This document shows, in pieces, positions 46,929 to 54,558 of a stretch of DNA of 64,000 nt (its first letter is position 1; each line of letters opens with the position of its first letter). The translations under genes were made by a program, and so were the position numbers. A model generated the notes under the pieces. It was not told the DNA's origin. It saw only the letters and a program-made list of their open reading frames with translations, and ran no database searches. The DNA comes from Alphaproteobacteria bacterium (GTDB taxonomy: Bacteria; Pseudomonadota; Alphaproteobacteria; SMXQ01). Location: positions 1 to 64,000 of the forward strand of contig WHSO01000002.1 in NCBI GenBank assembly GCA_009380075.1, given 5' to 3'.

Positions 46929-47229
46929 GGAGGGAGAAGGGAGCGGCGGGTGCGCGTCTGACGCGGTTAACGCCCCCGCCGCCCCCCGCGTCGACGGCGG
47001 CGGGGGAAGTTAGCCGCCGCCCCCACCGCCGCCTTGGCGACAACGTACTCTTACTTGCACGTCCCCGGCGGAGATTGACGACCGTGACGCGCTGCGGGTG
47101 TTGTCACGGAGACCGCCCGCTGCTCCGCCCGGCGCATCTCCACGGTGCCGGGCCCGCCCCGCGCCGCCCAGAGGAAGTAGCGCGGGCCACCGCCGGTGAT
47201 GCGTCATGGCGACACCACCGGCAAGATTG
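46929..47229. other. Intergenic spacer with a long GC hairpin
   Basis: The 301-base gap between the papain-like gene and the phage-like gene holds a strong hairpin: CCCCCGCCGCC (46972–46982) with GGCGGCGGGGG (46997–47007). A short minus-strand frame from about 47201 reads ITGGGPRYFLWAARGGPGTV but has an immediate stop before it and no good start, so it may be a decayed gene. A ribosome site (GGAGGG on the plus complement) precedes the papain-like ATG at 46928. Confidence 0.45.
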
Positions 47230-47730
47230 TCAGGCCGCCGACTGAAAGCGCTCGAACAGCGCCGGGTTTTCGCTTCTGGCGCGCCTGAGTGCGGTCACGC
47301 TATCGCACTTGTCGCGACGTTTGATCTCGCTGACCAGACTTTCGAATTCGCGTACGGCGGGCGGCTTGCGCGTTGCGTCCAGCGCTTCGGTCTCGGCCTT
47401 CCGAATCTGCCATTCGCCTTCATCATTGTACTCGTCGTGCAAATCCGGGTACTGGCGGGCCGCCTTGCTCATGACATCCGACTGCGGCATGTCGGGATGT
47501 TGAGTGGACAAGTACTTCATGGCATCTTCCAGGGTATCGAAACTGAGCGGCGCGTCGTCGCGCTGCGTGAGTATTTTGTGCATGTTGGGCTCCTGTCGTT
47601 CATCGGGGTCGAAGCGCTTCATGATGATCGCGCGGGCATGGATTTGAGCCGGGGAATCGCACGCGCTGATTTCCGAGATGGAGAACGCCCGCATAATGTT
47701 CTTGCGATGGGATCGTTTGCGCGCGACCAT
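47230..47730 (-). CDS. Phage prohead-protease/scaffold-like protein fragment or relative
   Basis: 166 residues with a very good ribosome site (GGAGATAAC). Residues 13–37 (MRAFSISEISACDSPAQI then HARAIIMKR) resemble the opening strand pair of putative phage head-maturation/XkdF-like proteins, where a 'VDxPAxxxAxxxIxKR' pattern is usual. The rest is helical and ends VTALRRARSENPALFERFQSA, a pattern seen in phage scaffold-type proteins. A full protease domain is absent. On an element without capsid genes, it may interfere with or redirect helper-phage head assembly, but that is speculation. Confidence 0.5.
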   Translation of the reverse strand: MVARKRSHRKNIMRAFSISEISACDSPAQIHARAIIMKRFDPDERQEPNMHKILTQRDDAPLSFDTLEDAMKYLSTQHPDMPQSDVMSKAARQYPDLHDEYNDEGEWQIRKAETEALDATRKPPAVREFESLVSEIKRRDKCDSVTALRRARSENPALFERFQSAA

Positions 47731-47734
47731 GGGG

Positions 47735-47917
47735 TTATCTCCTGCCGGGACGCCAGTCGTCTTTGCCGCCCCTCTCGATGGTGGCCAACTTCACGATTTT
47801 GACTTCGTCGAGATTGCGGGCGAGCGGGCCGCCGGGGACCATGTACGAACGCACCGGCGGTAGGCTCGTGCGGTTGTCGCGTCCGGGTGGGTTACGGGAT
47901 GATGTGCGGTCGGTCAT
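47735..47917 (-). CDS. Small hypothetical protein
   Basis: 60 residues, start 4 bases after the stop of the preceding gene and stop 4 bases before the next start, which supports it as a real member of the operon. Basic N-terminus with many Arg/Pro, then RSYMVPGGPLARNLDEVKIVKLATIERGG, a short beta-strand-like region. No family recognised. Confidence 0.5.
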   Translation of the reverse strand: MTDRTSSRNPPGRDNRTSLPPVRSYMVPGGPLARNLDEVKIVKLATIERGGKDDWRPGRR

Positions 47918-47921
47918 GGGG

Positions 47922-48470
47922 TCACCAATACGTGCCCGGATGTTGACGCAGGTTCATTTCTGCCTCGGCCAAGGTACGGGCACGTAATGCGTCCAGCCTC
48001 CATCTACGTGCTTCGCGGTACAAGCCCTCGGCGCGGAACTTCTCGCTTTGCGCCCATGCGCTTTCGCGCAACGCGATGGTTCGCGCGCGGCGGATCAATC
48101 TTTGGCGCACGTCAAGGGTGAGGGGATGCTCCAGGTCGTCGCGGGTGGTGCGCCTCAGATCGAACAGCGCGCGATATTCAAGTTCGAGCTCTTGGCTTTC
48201 GTAGTCATGCTCGCCCGGTCGGGTCCGGCCCAGCGTGGAGGCAATATCGGCAAGGCGCTGGTCTATGGCGCGCAATTCGGCTTTGACGGCCTGCTGGTCC
48301 TCGATCTTTACCTGCTTGAGCGATGGCGGCTTGGTCGCGGCGGGACCGGATGGACCGATGGCGACGATGCCGTTCGCTTCGCGCCACAGGGCGCGTTCGC
48401 GAAATGACGTGAATATCGGCGGGGCCGGTGGCGCACTCTTTGTCGTGCGTGTACTTATCGCGCGTATCAT
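47922..48470 (-). CDS. Hypothetical protein, arginine-rich and helical
   Basis: 182 residues from ATG 48470, which overlaps the previous stop by one base (TGATG). The first ~50 residues are basic and probably disordered; from about residue 55 the protein is a long helical region rich in Arg, Glu, Leu and Ala (VKAELRAIDQRLADIASTLGR… LRESAWAQSEKFRAEGLYREARRW). No recognised family. Tight coupling with its neighbours suggests a role in the same complex. Confidence 0.58.
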   Translation of the reverse strand: MIRAISTRTTKSAPPAPPIFTSFRERALWREANGIVAIGPSGPAATKPPSLKQVKIEDQQAVKAELRAIDQRLADIASTLGRTRPGEHDYESQELELEYRALFDLRRTTRDDLEHPLTLDVRQRLIRRARTIALRESAWAQSEKFRAEGLYREARRWRLDALRARTLAEAEMNLRQHPGTYW

Positions 48471-49135
48471 CAGGCGTCCTCCTCGTCGTCGTCTGTTTCC
48501 CCGGAATCGATGAGCCATGGCGGCTTCGCGGGGATGAATGTCGGGTCGCCACCGAGGCGGCCATGTTCGTCAAACGCCGCGATTCCAGTCAGGGCGAACG
48601 GCTCGCGCTGCGCTGACGGCTGAGAGCGCGTCCTAGAGGCGGTATCGCGGCAGCCACCCCCCGGGGTAGCCCCAGCCCCAGAAACGCTCTGAGCATCCTC
48701 TCTCGGTCGATACCGAGGGATGGAGCGGCGGCGCTTGGGTGCGGTGTCGTCAACGTCTTCATCGGCGCGCAGGGTTCCCAGGCCATCGAGACCCCGGACC
48801 GGACCCGACGCCAGCGCCGCGCGTGCGGCGGTATCGGGATCATCACCATTCGCCACCGATTGCCTGAACTCCGCTAGTTGGTGGCCATCCATCAGTGTGA
48901 GCACGTAAGGCCAGCATGGGGCGGCGGGCTTGTGGGCTTCGCGCTCGGCGACTTCGCGGTGCACGCTGTCGAGCAACACATTCAAGTCGATGACCGCGCG
49001 CGGCCCTACGGCCGATAGGGCGCGGCGGACCTCATCGCGGTGGTTGGTATCGAGGGTGGCGAGCGCCTGCATCTGCTGGCCGACCGCATGCGCGTCAAGC
49101 TGCTTCAGGATTTGGGTGGCGCGCAGGGCAGCCAT
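48470..49135 (-). CDS. Hypothetical protein of the element's leftward operon
   Basis: 221 residues. The first ~110 residues form an alpha-helical domain (ATQILKQLDAHAVGQQMQALATLDTNHRDEVRRAL…, VLLDSVHREVAEREAHKPAAPCWPYVLTLMDGHQLAEFRQSV); the rest is a charged, probably disordered tail with an acidic end (DSGETDDDEEDA). It starts 2 bases after the previous stop and overlaps the next start by one base. No family recognised. Confidence 0.58.
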   Translation of the reverse strand: MAALRATQILKQLDAHAVGQQMQALATLDTNHRDEVRRALSAVGPRAVIDLNVLLDSVHREVAEREAHKPAAPCWPYVLTLMDGHQLAEFRQSVANGDDPDTAARAALASGPVRGLDGLGTLRADEDVDDTAPKRRRSIPRYRPREDAQSVSGAGATPGGGCRDTASRTRSQPSAQREPFALTGIAAFDEHGRLGGDPTFIPAKPPWLIDSGETDDDEEDA

Positions 49136-49137
49136 GA

Positions 49138-49569
49138 TTACGCAGCTTCCTCGGGAGCGGGAGCGGGAGCACGCTCACCGATCATCCAAAGCGGCGCGTC
49201 GTGGGGAAGGAGTTCGGGTGCGGGCTCGCCTTCGAGCAGACCGACGCGCTCTTGGCTGCGGCGAATTTCGCTCGCCAAGCGCAAAAGCAAGTCGGTGTCG
49301 ATAACTTCGCCGGCCGCCATCTTTGATTCCAGCCGCTCGCGTTCCATGCACATGGCCGCCAAGGCGCGGCACGTGTCAGCATGGCGTCCGCCGGTCTTGT
49401 CGAGGAAGGCCCGGAGCAAGTCCCGGAAGCGGCGCGCTGCGCGGGAGCGGCCGTCGGTACGGTCGAGGAATAGAGTCTTCCCGTTGGTGACGCGCGACCT
49501 GGCCTCTGGCTTGAAAGAAGCTGTCGCCGGGCTAGCAGCGGACGACTTTTCGTGCGATGTTTGCGTCAT
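49138..49569 (-). CDS. Mobile-element-associated hypothetical protein ('SRVTNGxxLFLDxxDGRS' type)
   Basis: 143 residues from MTQTSHEKSS at 49569; a longer frame to 49794 adds a Pro/Arg-rich stretch with no clear ribosome site. The pattern SRVTNGKTLFLDRTDGRSRAARRFRDLLRAFL followed by a helical pair (CRALAAMCMERERLESKMAAGEVIDTDLLLRLASEIRRSQERVGLLEG) is shared by many alphaproteobacterial prophage and island proteins, often near small terminase genes. A DNA-packaging or DNA-binding link is only by association. Confidence 0.6.
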   Translation of the reverse strand: MTQTSHEKSSAASPATASFKPEARSRVTNGKTLFLDRTDGRSRAARRFRDLLRAFLDKTGGRHADTCRALAAMCMERERLESKMAAGEVIDTDLLLRLASEIRRSQERVGLLEGEPAPELLPHDAPLWMIGERAPAPAPEEAA

Positions 49570-49803
49570 ATTTGCAATGATAAACCTACGCAACGGGGAA
49601 AGCGTTATTTTTGGGCGTTTTTCCGTGTTTGTCCGCACCCCGTTTACGCTGTTAGGGAGCGTAGCCGTGGGCGGCGCGCCGTCTTGTCGGGCTGGGTGCG
49701 GGGGGCGTTTTGGTGGTCTGGGTTTTTTGCGGCGGGAAGCAGGGACGTGTATCTGGGCGAGGGACGTTTCGGTAGTCTTTGACTTTTTATACACGAAGGG
49801 CGC

Positions 49804-50049
49804 TCACGCAGCTTCGGGCGGGCCATCGTCTTCTACTTTTTTGCCGGGTGGGCGGACGTCTGGCTGCGATTTCGATAACGCAGCAGCAGGAGCGTCCGTT
49901 TTCCGGTTCGTCGGTTTGGGCGGGGCATCTTCGCCGTCGCTTTCGCTTTCCAATCTTCGCGCGGCGCGGCGCCGCAGCTCCTCTCGCGAGATGAAGGGAC
50001 GGCTCAGGTCGGTATCGTTCGGGTACCTGTCCACTTTCTTTCCAGTCAT
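49804..50049 (-). CDS. Small hypothetical protein, Pro/Lys/Glu-rich
   Basis: 81 residues preceded by GGAAGGTG. A short N-terminal helix (RPFISREELRRRAARRLES) is followed by a low-complexity acidic and proline-rich tail. No family. The downstream 234 bases to the next likely start are open in the same strand but without a convincing gene. Confidence 0.45.
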   Translation of the reverse strand: MTGKKVDRYPNDTDLSRPFISREELRRRAARRLESESDGEDAPPKPTNRKTDAPAAALSKSQPDVRPPGKKVEDDGPPEAA

Positions 50050-50069
50050 CAGTTCACCTTCCGCATCAA

Positions 50070-50342
50070 CTACCCATCGGGGGCGGTGCTTGCCCTTCGC
50101 TTTATCTGGCGTCGCTTGGCGGTATTGTCGACGACGAGGCGCGGCCGAAGGCGCTCCTCTATCGAAGCGATACGCGAACGCAGGTCTGGATGTTTGTCGA
50201 GGAAGCGGTGCAGCCTACCGAGTTCCTCGCCGAGTTGCCGTCTCCGGGTCGCAACGGCAACCAGCCGGTCTACCAACTGCTGTTCGGGGCCCTTGTAACG
50301 GAAGCGGACGGTTACCTTTCGGTCGGGACGACGTCTTTCCAT
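50070..50342 (-). CDS. Small basic hypothetical protein
   Basis: 90 residues. ATG 50342 is 6 bases after AGGAGG; a GTG one codon upstream is closer than usual. Rich in Arg/Leu with a coiled-coil-like middle (EQQLVDRLVAVATRRRQLGEELGRLHRFLDKHPDLRSRIASIEERL). Possibly a nucleic-acid-binding or dimerising protein. It is the first gene downstream of the iteron-like repeats. Confidence 0.5.
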   Translation of the reverse strand: MERRRPDRKVTVRFRYKGPEQQLVDRLVAVATRRRQLGEELGRLHRFLDKHPDLRSRIASIEERLRPRLVVDNTAKRRQIKRRASTAPDG

Positions 50343-50493
50343 CACTTTCCTCCTCTTCCTGTTCTCGCGAAGCGAAGCAATCGCGGCGGTTGCCGCGTAA
50401 CTCTCATAGAAGTTTCTCTCATACAGTTCTTCTCATACGACGCACCCGATTCGGTGTAAGTGCTGGCGCCGCAACAACTTGCGCAATTTCGGG

Positions 50494-50570
50494 CCACCCG
50501 TAAGGACGCCGTTCCGCCACCCGTAAGGACGCCGTTTCAGCCCCCGAAACCACCCGTAAGGACGCCGTTT
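50494..50570. repeat. Three direct 20-bp iteron-like repeats
   Basis: CCACCCGTAAGGACGCCGTT occurs at 50494–50513, 50517–50536 and 50550–50569, with unit spacings of 23 and 33 bases. The array lies just past the stop of a possible replication gene and ahead of the next leftward genes, in a 230-base stretch without another good gene. Such repeats are typical of Rep-binding origins or repressor sites. Short minus-strand frames through it encode a repeated ETASLRV and are probably incidental. Confidence 0.8.
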
Positions 50571-50572
50571 CC

Positions 50573-51691
50573 TCATGCGCGCAGCCGCGCCAGCAATCCC
50601 GCCGCCCGCCGCCGCGCGCCGTCGTGCTCAAAAGCGCGCTGCGTTTCGCGTTCGCGCTGCACGGCCTCGTGCCGTTCCTCGATCTCGTCTGCCGTCAGGC
50701 CGTCGCTGGCTCCGGGGTGCGCCTTCTCAACCGGCGCGGCCGTGCGGGCGGCCGCCGCTATGATCCGGATGCGCGTGTCATCGCCGGGTGCGGGTGCGAT
50801 GCGGAAGATGACCGCAAGGCCCAGCGCCCGCGCGTGCCGATTGACGCAGTCGAGCGCAGCGTCGATCTTGTGGTTGACGTCCGCCGCCCCCCGCGCCGAT
50901 AAGCCCAACCGCTCGACGAGCGCGTCCATGCGCATCGCTGGCCCGCCCCTTCGCACGTCCGCGCCATGTAATACAAGCCAGAGCGCCGCCACGGTGGCAC
51001 CCCCCCGGCGCGTCGGGAGCGGCCAAGGCACCTTCCCGAACTGGCCGCGCGGCAGCCACGCGTCCCCGACCGTGAGAAATACCGCGCGGTTTTCCAGGCG
51101 TAGGGTTGTCAAGATCGGAGACCGCTTGCCGATGTCGCGCGTGAGCCGTTGCAGGGCGGGTACAAGCATCGCCGCCGAGCGGGCGGAGTAGACCAATCCC
51201 GCACGGCGCAGGATTTCGCGGCGCGATATCTCGACTTCTATGTCGGCACCGGGATCAATTTTGGCACCGGGCCGACCCGCGCGCCGCCGGTCGTGGTATG
51301 CCGCACTCCCGGCGCCGCTGATTAAATCGCTCCCGACTTCGAACCCGTTGTTGGTTACGCGGTACATCTGCTCGGGCGTCAGGGCCGCGCGCGCGGTCTT
51401 GATTGCGTCCCTGCCAGCGCTCCACGCGACGGCATGGAGGTCCTCGGCGGTCGCCTGTCTCGCCGTCATGATGAGCGCGCCCGCGACAGCCAGCTCGAAA
51501 ACTGTGAGCCCAACTTCCGGTGCGTCGTCGCGATGGCGAAGGGGCGGATTCCGGAGCACGGCGCGCGGAAAGATTACGAAGCCGGATAGCGGCTTTTGTG
51601 CGGGCTTCGCGCGCTGTTTCGGCACGTAGCGCGGGACGCCGCGACGTGGCGATGGACGCGCGGCTTCGGCGCGCCTGTCAGCTTTCGTCAT
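50573..51691 (-). CDS. Hypothetical protein, possible replication initiator
   Basis: 372 residues, the largest cargo gene. N-terminal basic tail, then a helical domain (GLTVFELAVAGALIMTAR, AWSAGRDAIKTARAALTPEQMYRV), an EVEISRREILRRAGLVYSARSAAMLVPALQRL region that could be a helix-turn-helix, a beta-rich middle (ILTTLRLENRAVFLTVGDAWLPRGQFGKVPWPLP) and MDALVERLGLSARGAADVNHKIDAALDCV, which resembles the end of a winged helix. The order (two winged-helix-like units) and the adjoining iterons suggest a Rep-type protein. No known Rep signature is clear, so this is tentative. Confidence 0.45.
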   Translation of the reverse strand: MTKADRRAEAARPSPRRGVPRYVPKQRAKPAQKPLSGFVIFPRAVLRNPPLRHRDDAPEVGLTVFELAVAGALIMTARQATAEDLHAVAWSAGRDAIKTARAALTPEQMYRVTNNGFEVGSDLISGAGSAAYHDRRRAGRPGAKIDPGADIEVEISRREILRRAGLVYSARSAAMLVPALQRLTRDIGKRSPILTTLRLENRAVFLTVGDAWLPRGQFGKVPWPLPTRRGGATVAALWLVLHGADVRRGGPAMRMDALVERLGLSARGAADVNHKIDAALDCVNRHARALGLAVIFRIAPAPGDDTRIRIIAAAARTAAPVEKAHPGASDGLTADEIEERHEAVQRERETQRAFEHDGARRRAAGLLARLRA

Positions 51692-51977
51692 CAGCTTGCG
51701 CGCCTCCTCCGCCGCGCGCGAGGAGTATTGCGGCGAAGGACGCGCAGGCGGCGCGCAGGCCGACGATATCCTCGGCCGTTTGGCCCGCTAGTTCTGTGGC
51801 GTGAGACGCGAGTGTCGTAACCGCTGCGGGGTAGCCCGCGTTATTGGCGATCACCACAGAGCATTCCTCAAGCTCTTTGAGATTAATTGTCGCACGGTAC
51901 AGAACGCTGGCAATTTCTTCGAATGCTGTTTCTGACATCGACGTTGCGCGTTTGGCGCCCTCTTCACGGTTTGGCAT
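51678..51977 (-). CDS. Small helical hypothetical protein
   Basis: 99 residues from ATG 51977 after GGAGGAG. Helical (MSETAFEEIASVLYRATINLKELEECSVVIANNAG… TELAGQTAEDIVGLRAACASFAAILLARGG). Its end overlaps the next gene by 14 bases, so the two are translated in tandem. Possibly a regulator or accessory subunit of the putative replication protein. Confidence 0.55.
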   Translation of the reverse strand: MPNREEGAKRATSMSETAFEEIASVLYRATINLKELEECSVVIANNAGYPAAVTTLASHATELAGQTAEDIVGLRAACASFAAILLARGGGGAQADDES

Positions 51978-52062
51978 CGTCGTTCTCCTCCGTTGGATTT
52001 CCACGCACTATTCGATCTCCCACCGTTCGCGCGTGCGCTGGGCGAGGGCGGCGAAATTCAGA

Positions 52063-52335
52063 TCAGGATCGGTTTTCGTATTTCTTTTCGCGCTCTTTGC
52101 GCCACGCGGCTTCGGCGCGGCGTGTGATCGCGATCCGATTGGCGCTACAACGCATAATTTTGGGGGCTTTACCGGCGTTGCGGATGGCGTAAAACGCCGA
52201 CCGCGAAATTCTGCCGTTACGCCGACAGAATTCCGCAATCGTGAGGGCCGGGCCGTCGAGATTTTCGGCGGTGGCGTCGGAGCCGGAATCGGGATCGGGG
52301 TCGGGATCGCTATCGGGATTAAGTCTGCGGACCAT
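52063..52335 (-). CDS. AlpA/MerR-like helix-turn-helix protein (excisionase type) with Asp-Pro repeat
   Basis: 90 residues with a strong AGGAGG ribosome site. After an acidic repeat (NPDSDPDPDPDSGSD, residues 6–20) comes a short DNA-binding unit: LTIAEFCRRNGRISRSAFYAIRNAGKAPKIMRCSANRIAITRRAEAAW. The helix-turn-helix plus 'wing' matches AlpA/excisionase-like regulators that accompany tyrosine integrases. The repeat is encoded by an imperfect TCGGGA-type hexamer array at about 52277–52320, so its length could vary without changing frame. Confidence 0.72.
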   Translation of the reverse strand: MVRRLNPDSDPDPDPDSGSDATAENLDGPALTIAEFCRRNGRISRSAFYAIRNAGKAPKIMRCSANRIAITRRAEAAWRKEREKKYENRS

Positions 52336-52467
52336 TGGGGCCTCCTAGCGTGGGGCGCAACCTCTCCACTACGGCAGCAGTTGCGTGCACGCTTAGGAAA
52401 CCCCGAAACGGCCCGGACCGCTACCGTCCGCGGATCGCGGGATTGGAGGGCGGGAACGGAGGGCGTG

Positions 52468-52896
52468 TTACGACGTCGGGGGCTGGCGCTTCTTCTGGCG
52501 GCGGGCGCTGCCGTGCTTGCCGCTGAGGTATTTTTGCAGCGTCTCCGGGTCGGCGACGCCGTAGACACGCGCGGCGCTTTCGACGGCCTCGTACCGATTG
52601 CGGCCGAGTTCGACTTCGCGCTTCACGGCGTCGGCGGCCCACAGCAACCGGCGCGCGGCATCGGACAGGTCATAAGCAGGCGTGGGACGCCCGCCTTGCG
52701 GGCGCTTCAAATTGTAACGGCCCAGCAGGTCCGCGATGAGCCAGCGCGCATCGGCGGGCAGGGGGGCGTCGGACTTCAGGAGCGCGACGAGCGGTGCCGC
52801 GTCGCGGGTGCGGTCAACGGCCCGCAGGGCATCGATCCACGGCTGCACGTCGCCCCCGGGGAAGAGCCAGCGCGCAAATAAGAGTCGCCTCACCAT
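52468..52896 (-). CDS. Hypothetical protein overlapping the integrase end
   Basis: 142 residues; the start lies inside the last codons of the integrase gene (7-base overlap), so translation is coupled. Helical, Arg/Ala-rich: VQPWIDALRAVDRTRDAAPLVALLKSDAPLPADARWLIADLLGRYNL, then YDLSDAARRLLWAADAVKREVELG and a YGVADPETLQKYLSG segment near the end that may be a helix-turn-helix. No family recognised; a recombination-directionality role is possible given its place. Confidence 0.58.
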   Translation of the reverse strand: MVRRLLFARWLFPGGDVQPWIDALRAVDRTRDAAPLVALLKSDAPLPADARWLIADLLGRYNLKRPQGGRPTPAYDLSDAARRLLWAADAVKREVELGRNRYEAVESAARVYGVADPETLQKYLSGKHGSARRQKKRQPPTS

Positions 52897-54245
52897 TGCT
52901 TGCCTACACCCCCGGCCGCAAACGGGACGACGCCGGGTTCGGTGGCGGGCACCAGCGGCACCACCGCCCGCGCCGCCATCTCGTCGAGACCGTAGGCAAT
53001 CCATGCGGCGTAGTGAACCTCGATCATCTTGGTGCTGGTGTCGTGGATTTTCGCCACCAGCGCAATCGGCAGACCGGCGCGGAGGCCCCTTACGATGCTT
53101 GAATGCCGCAAGGCATAGGGAATGACGTCTGGCGCCTTCGCCCGCTCGCGGATCCCCCGCCACGCCCGGGTCAGCTCGGCCCCCGACTGCCACGCCCCGC
53201 GTCGGTCGCGAACCCAGCGGATGCGTGGCCCCGGGACCTGGACGTGCTGCCAGCGTTCCAACAGCGGCGCGCTCTTGGCGCGCCCCGTCGTCGCCGGTAG
53301 CAACGCGTCGAGCACGTCGCGGCCGACCGGCACCGGAATGCGCTCCACCTTCCGGCCCTTGCCCTTGCGGGACGGCGGCAGCAGAAGGCGGCCTTTGTCG
53401 CGCTGGACGTCGCCGACCAGCATCCGCGCTACCTGCCCGAACCGGGCACCCGTCGCGGCCAAGACGACTACGAGCCGGAAAAGGTCGCCGCCCGCCTCGC
53501 GCTCGTCGTCCACTTCCCGCGCCGCCCTGATGAGCGCCCCGACCTGGGCGTCTGTCAGGATCTGGTTGTCGCGCGCGCCCGGCTCTGCGTCGTCGGGGCG
53601 TTCGGGCGCGCGCAACCCGTGCTTGATGGTCGCGGCGAAGTCGGCCCCCAGCCGCTTCCTGTGGATCCAATAGGCGGCGTTGAGCGCGGCGCGGAAGTCG
53701 CTCGTCGTCCGCGCTACGGTCGAAGCCCGCAGGGTGGGCGGCAACGCGGCGCGCCACGCGGTCAGCGCGTCCTCGTCCAGCTTCTCGAGGGTGGTCGCCG
53801 CCAGCTTGTCTCCCAAGACATAGCGGGTGAGGCGCGTGGCGGCGTCCGACCGCACAGCGCGTCCGCGCCGCGCGGCCTCGCGCGTGTCGCGGAAGGTGAT
53901 GTAATCCTCAACCACCTTGGCCACGGTCGGAAGCGCGCCGAGGCCGACCGCCTTGTGTGCGCGCGCCACCGCCTCCGCCCGCGCCTTGGCCTGGGCTTGG
54001 TCGAAGGAGAGCACCAGAACGCCGTCGGCGTCGGCGAGGTCATCGGCGATGCCGAGCCCTTCGGTCGCGTAGCGCTGGTTGCCGAGGTAGCGCCGCACCC
54101 ACCACGTGCCGTTCTTGCCCGCGATGCGGCGGTAGCCGAGGTGCAGCCCCCGCTCGACGCCCCGCCAGTAGATGTTGCCACGCGGCTTCAGCTTCGCGCG
54201 TGCGCTGCGGGAGCCGATCTGTGCGTCCTTCACCACCCGTGCCAT
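52890..54245 (-). CDS. int: Tyrosine recombinase (integrase) of the tRNA-Glu element
   Basis: 451 residues. The N-terminal arm-binding and core-binding parts span about 1–215 (NGTWWVRRYLG…, YITFRDTREAARRG). Catalytic residues: Arg268 in AATGARFGQVARML, a Lys in the SRKGKGRKV beta-hairpin, box II as Y377-x-x-R380 (PYALRHSS; Tyr replaces the usual His, as in many phage enzymes), His401 and nucleophile Tyr412 in EVHYAAW. It reads away from attR, which lies 149 bases upstream. It should integrate and excise the element at tRNA-Glu. Confidence 0.92.
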   Translation of the reverse strand: MARVVKDAQIGSRSARAKLKPRGNIYWRGVERGLHLGYRRIAGKNGTWWVRRYLGNQRYATEGLGIADDLADADGVLVLSFDQAQAKARAEAVARAHKAVGLGALPTVAKVVEDYITFRDTREAARRGRAVRSDAATRLTRYVLGDKLAATTLEKLDEDALTAWRAALPPTLRASTVARTTSDFRAALNAAYWIHRKRLGADFAATIKHGLRAPERPDDAEPGARDNQILTDAQVGALIRAAREVDDEREAGGDLFRLVVVLAATGARFGQVARMLVGDVQRDKGRLLLPPSRKGKGRKVERIPVPVGRDVLDALLPATTGRAKSAPLLERWQHVQVPGPRIRWVRDRRGAWQSGAELTRAWRGIRERAKAPDVIPYALRHSSIVRGLRAGLPIALVAKIHDTSTKMIEVHYAAWIAYGLDEMAARAVVPLVPATEPGVVPFAAGGVGKQW

Positions 54246-54296
54246 GTCCCGTGCCCTCTCTGGCCATATTCAATATTCCGCAAATATAAGGGGGCA

Positions 54297-54377
54297 TACG
54301 CGGAAACGCTAGCCTATACGCGGACGGGCGGAAGTGGCGGAATTGCTGGCTTTTCGGTAAACGCGGGCAAACGCGGA
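54297..54377. promoter_or_regulatory. Candidate integrase arm-binding sites near attR
   Basis: Four copies of an (A/T)ACGCGG(A/G) motif lie between the integrase start and attR: 54297–54304, 54315–54324, 54360–54367 and 54370–54377, the last two as a close pair. Short direct repeats beside an att core are typical arm-type sites for tyrosine integrases. Confidence 0.5.
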
Positions 54378-54394
54378 CAGTCCGAACGCCCGCT

Positions 54395-54440
54395 CTCTCA
54401 CGGCGGCAACAGGGGTTCGAATCCCCTAGGGGACGCCAAT
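54395..54440 (+). repeat. attR: 46-bp duplicate of the tRNA-Glu 3' end
   Basis: Exact copy of 44756–44801, including the T-arm and CCA. The bases before it differ from the tRNA, so this is not a second tRNA gene but the distal boundary of the element. Confidence 0.95.
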
Positions 54441-54558
54441 TTCACCCGATTGTCTCATAACGGAGAGGGTTCCAGCAGTTCGCTCGGGCTCCCTACCGCC
54501 ATGGGTTGCGAGATATATTTTAATCCTTCCGTGGTACAAAAAGACGGGGGACTATTTC

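Larger units (their letters stand above)
44802..54440. mobile_element. 9.6-kb integrative element in tRNA-Glu(CTC), satellite-like
   Basis: Bounded by the 46-bp repeats at 44756–44801 and 54395–54440, with a tyrosine integrase next to attR. Nearly all genes read leftward from the integrase end: integrase, a short hypothetical, an AlpA-type HTH gene, a small gene overlapping a possible replication gene, iteron-like repeats, seven tightly packed small genes including a possible prohead/scaffold-like one, a papain-like protein and a HEPN-like protein. Two genes at the tRNA end read rightward. No large terminase, portal, capsid, tail, relaxase or type IV secretion gene is recognisable. Size and content resemble phage satellites or minimal integrative islands. 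None of the chromosomal palindromic repeats occurs inside. Confidence 0.88.

Noticed and set aside
50419-50631. A small minus-strand protein through the iterons with repeated ETASLRV
   Set aside because: The peptide repeat is a by-product of the 20-bp DNA repeats; there is no ribosome site and it overlaps the end of the larger gene.
54380-54440. A second tRNA-Glu gene at 54.4 kb
   Set aside because: Only the anticodon loop to CCA end is present; the acceptor 5' strand and D-arm are missing. It is the attR copy.
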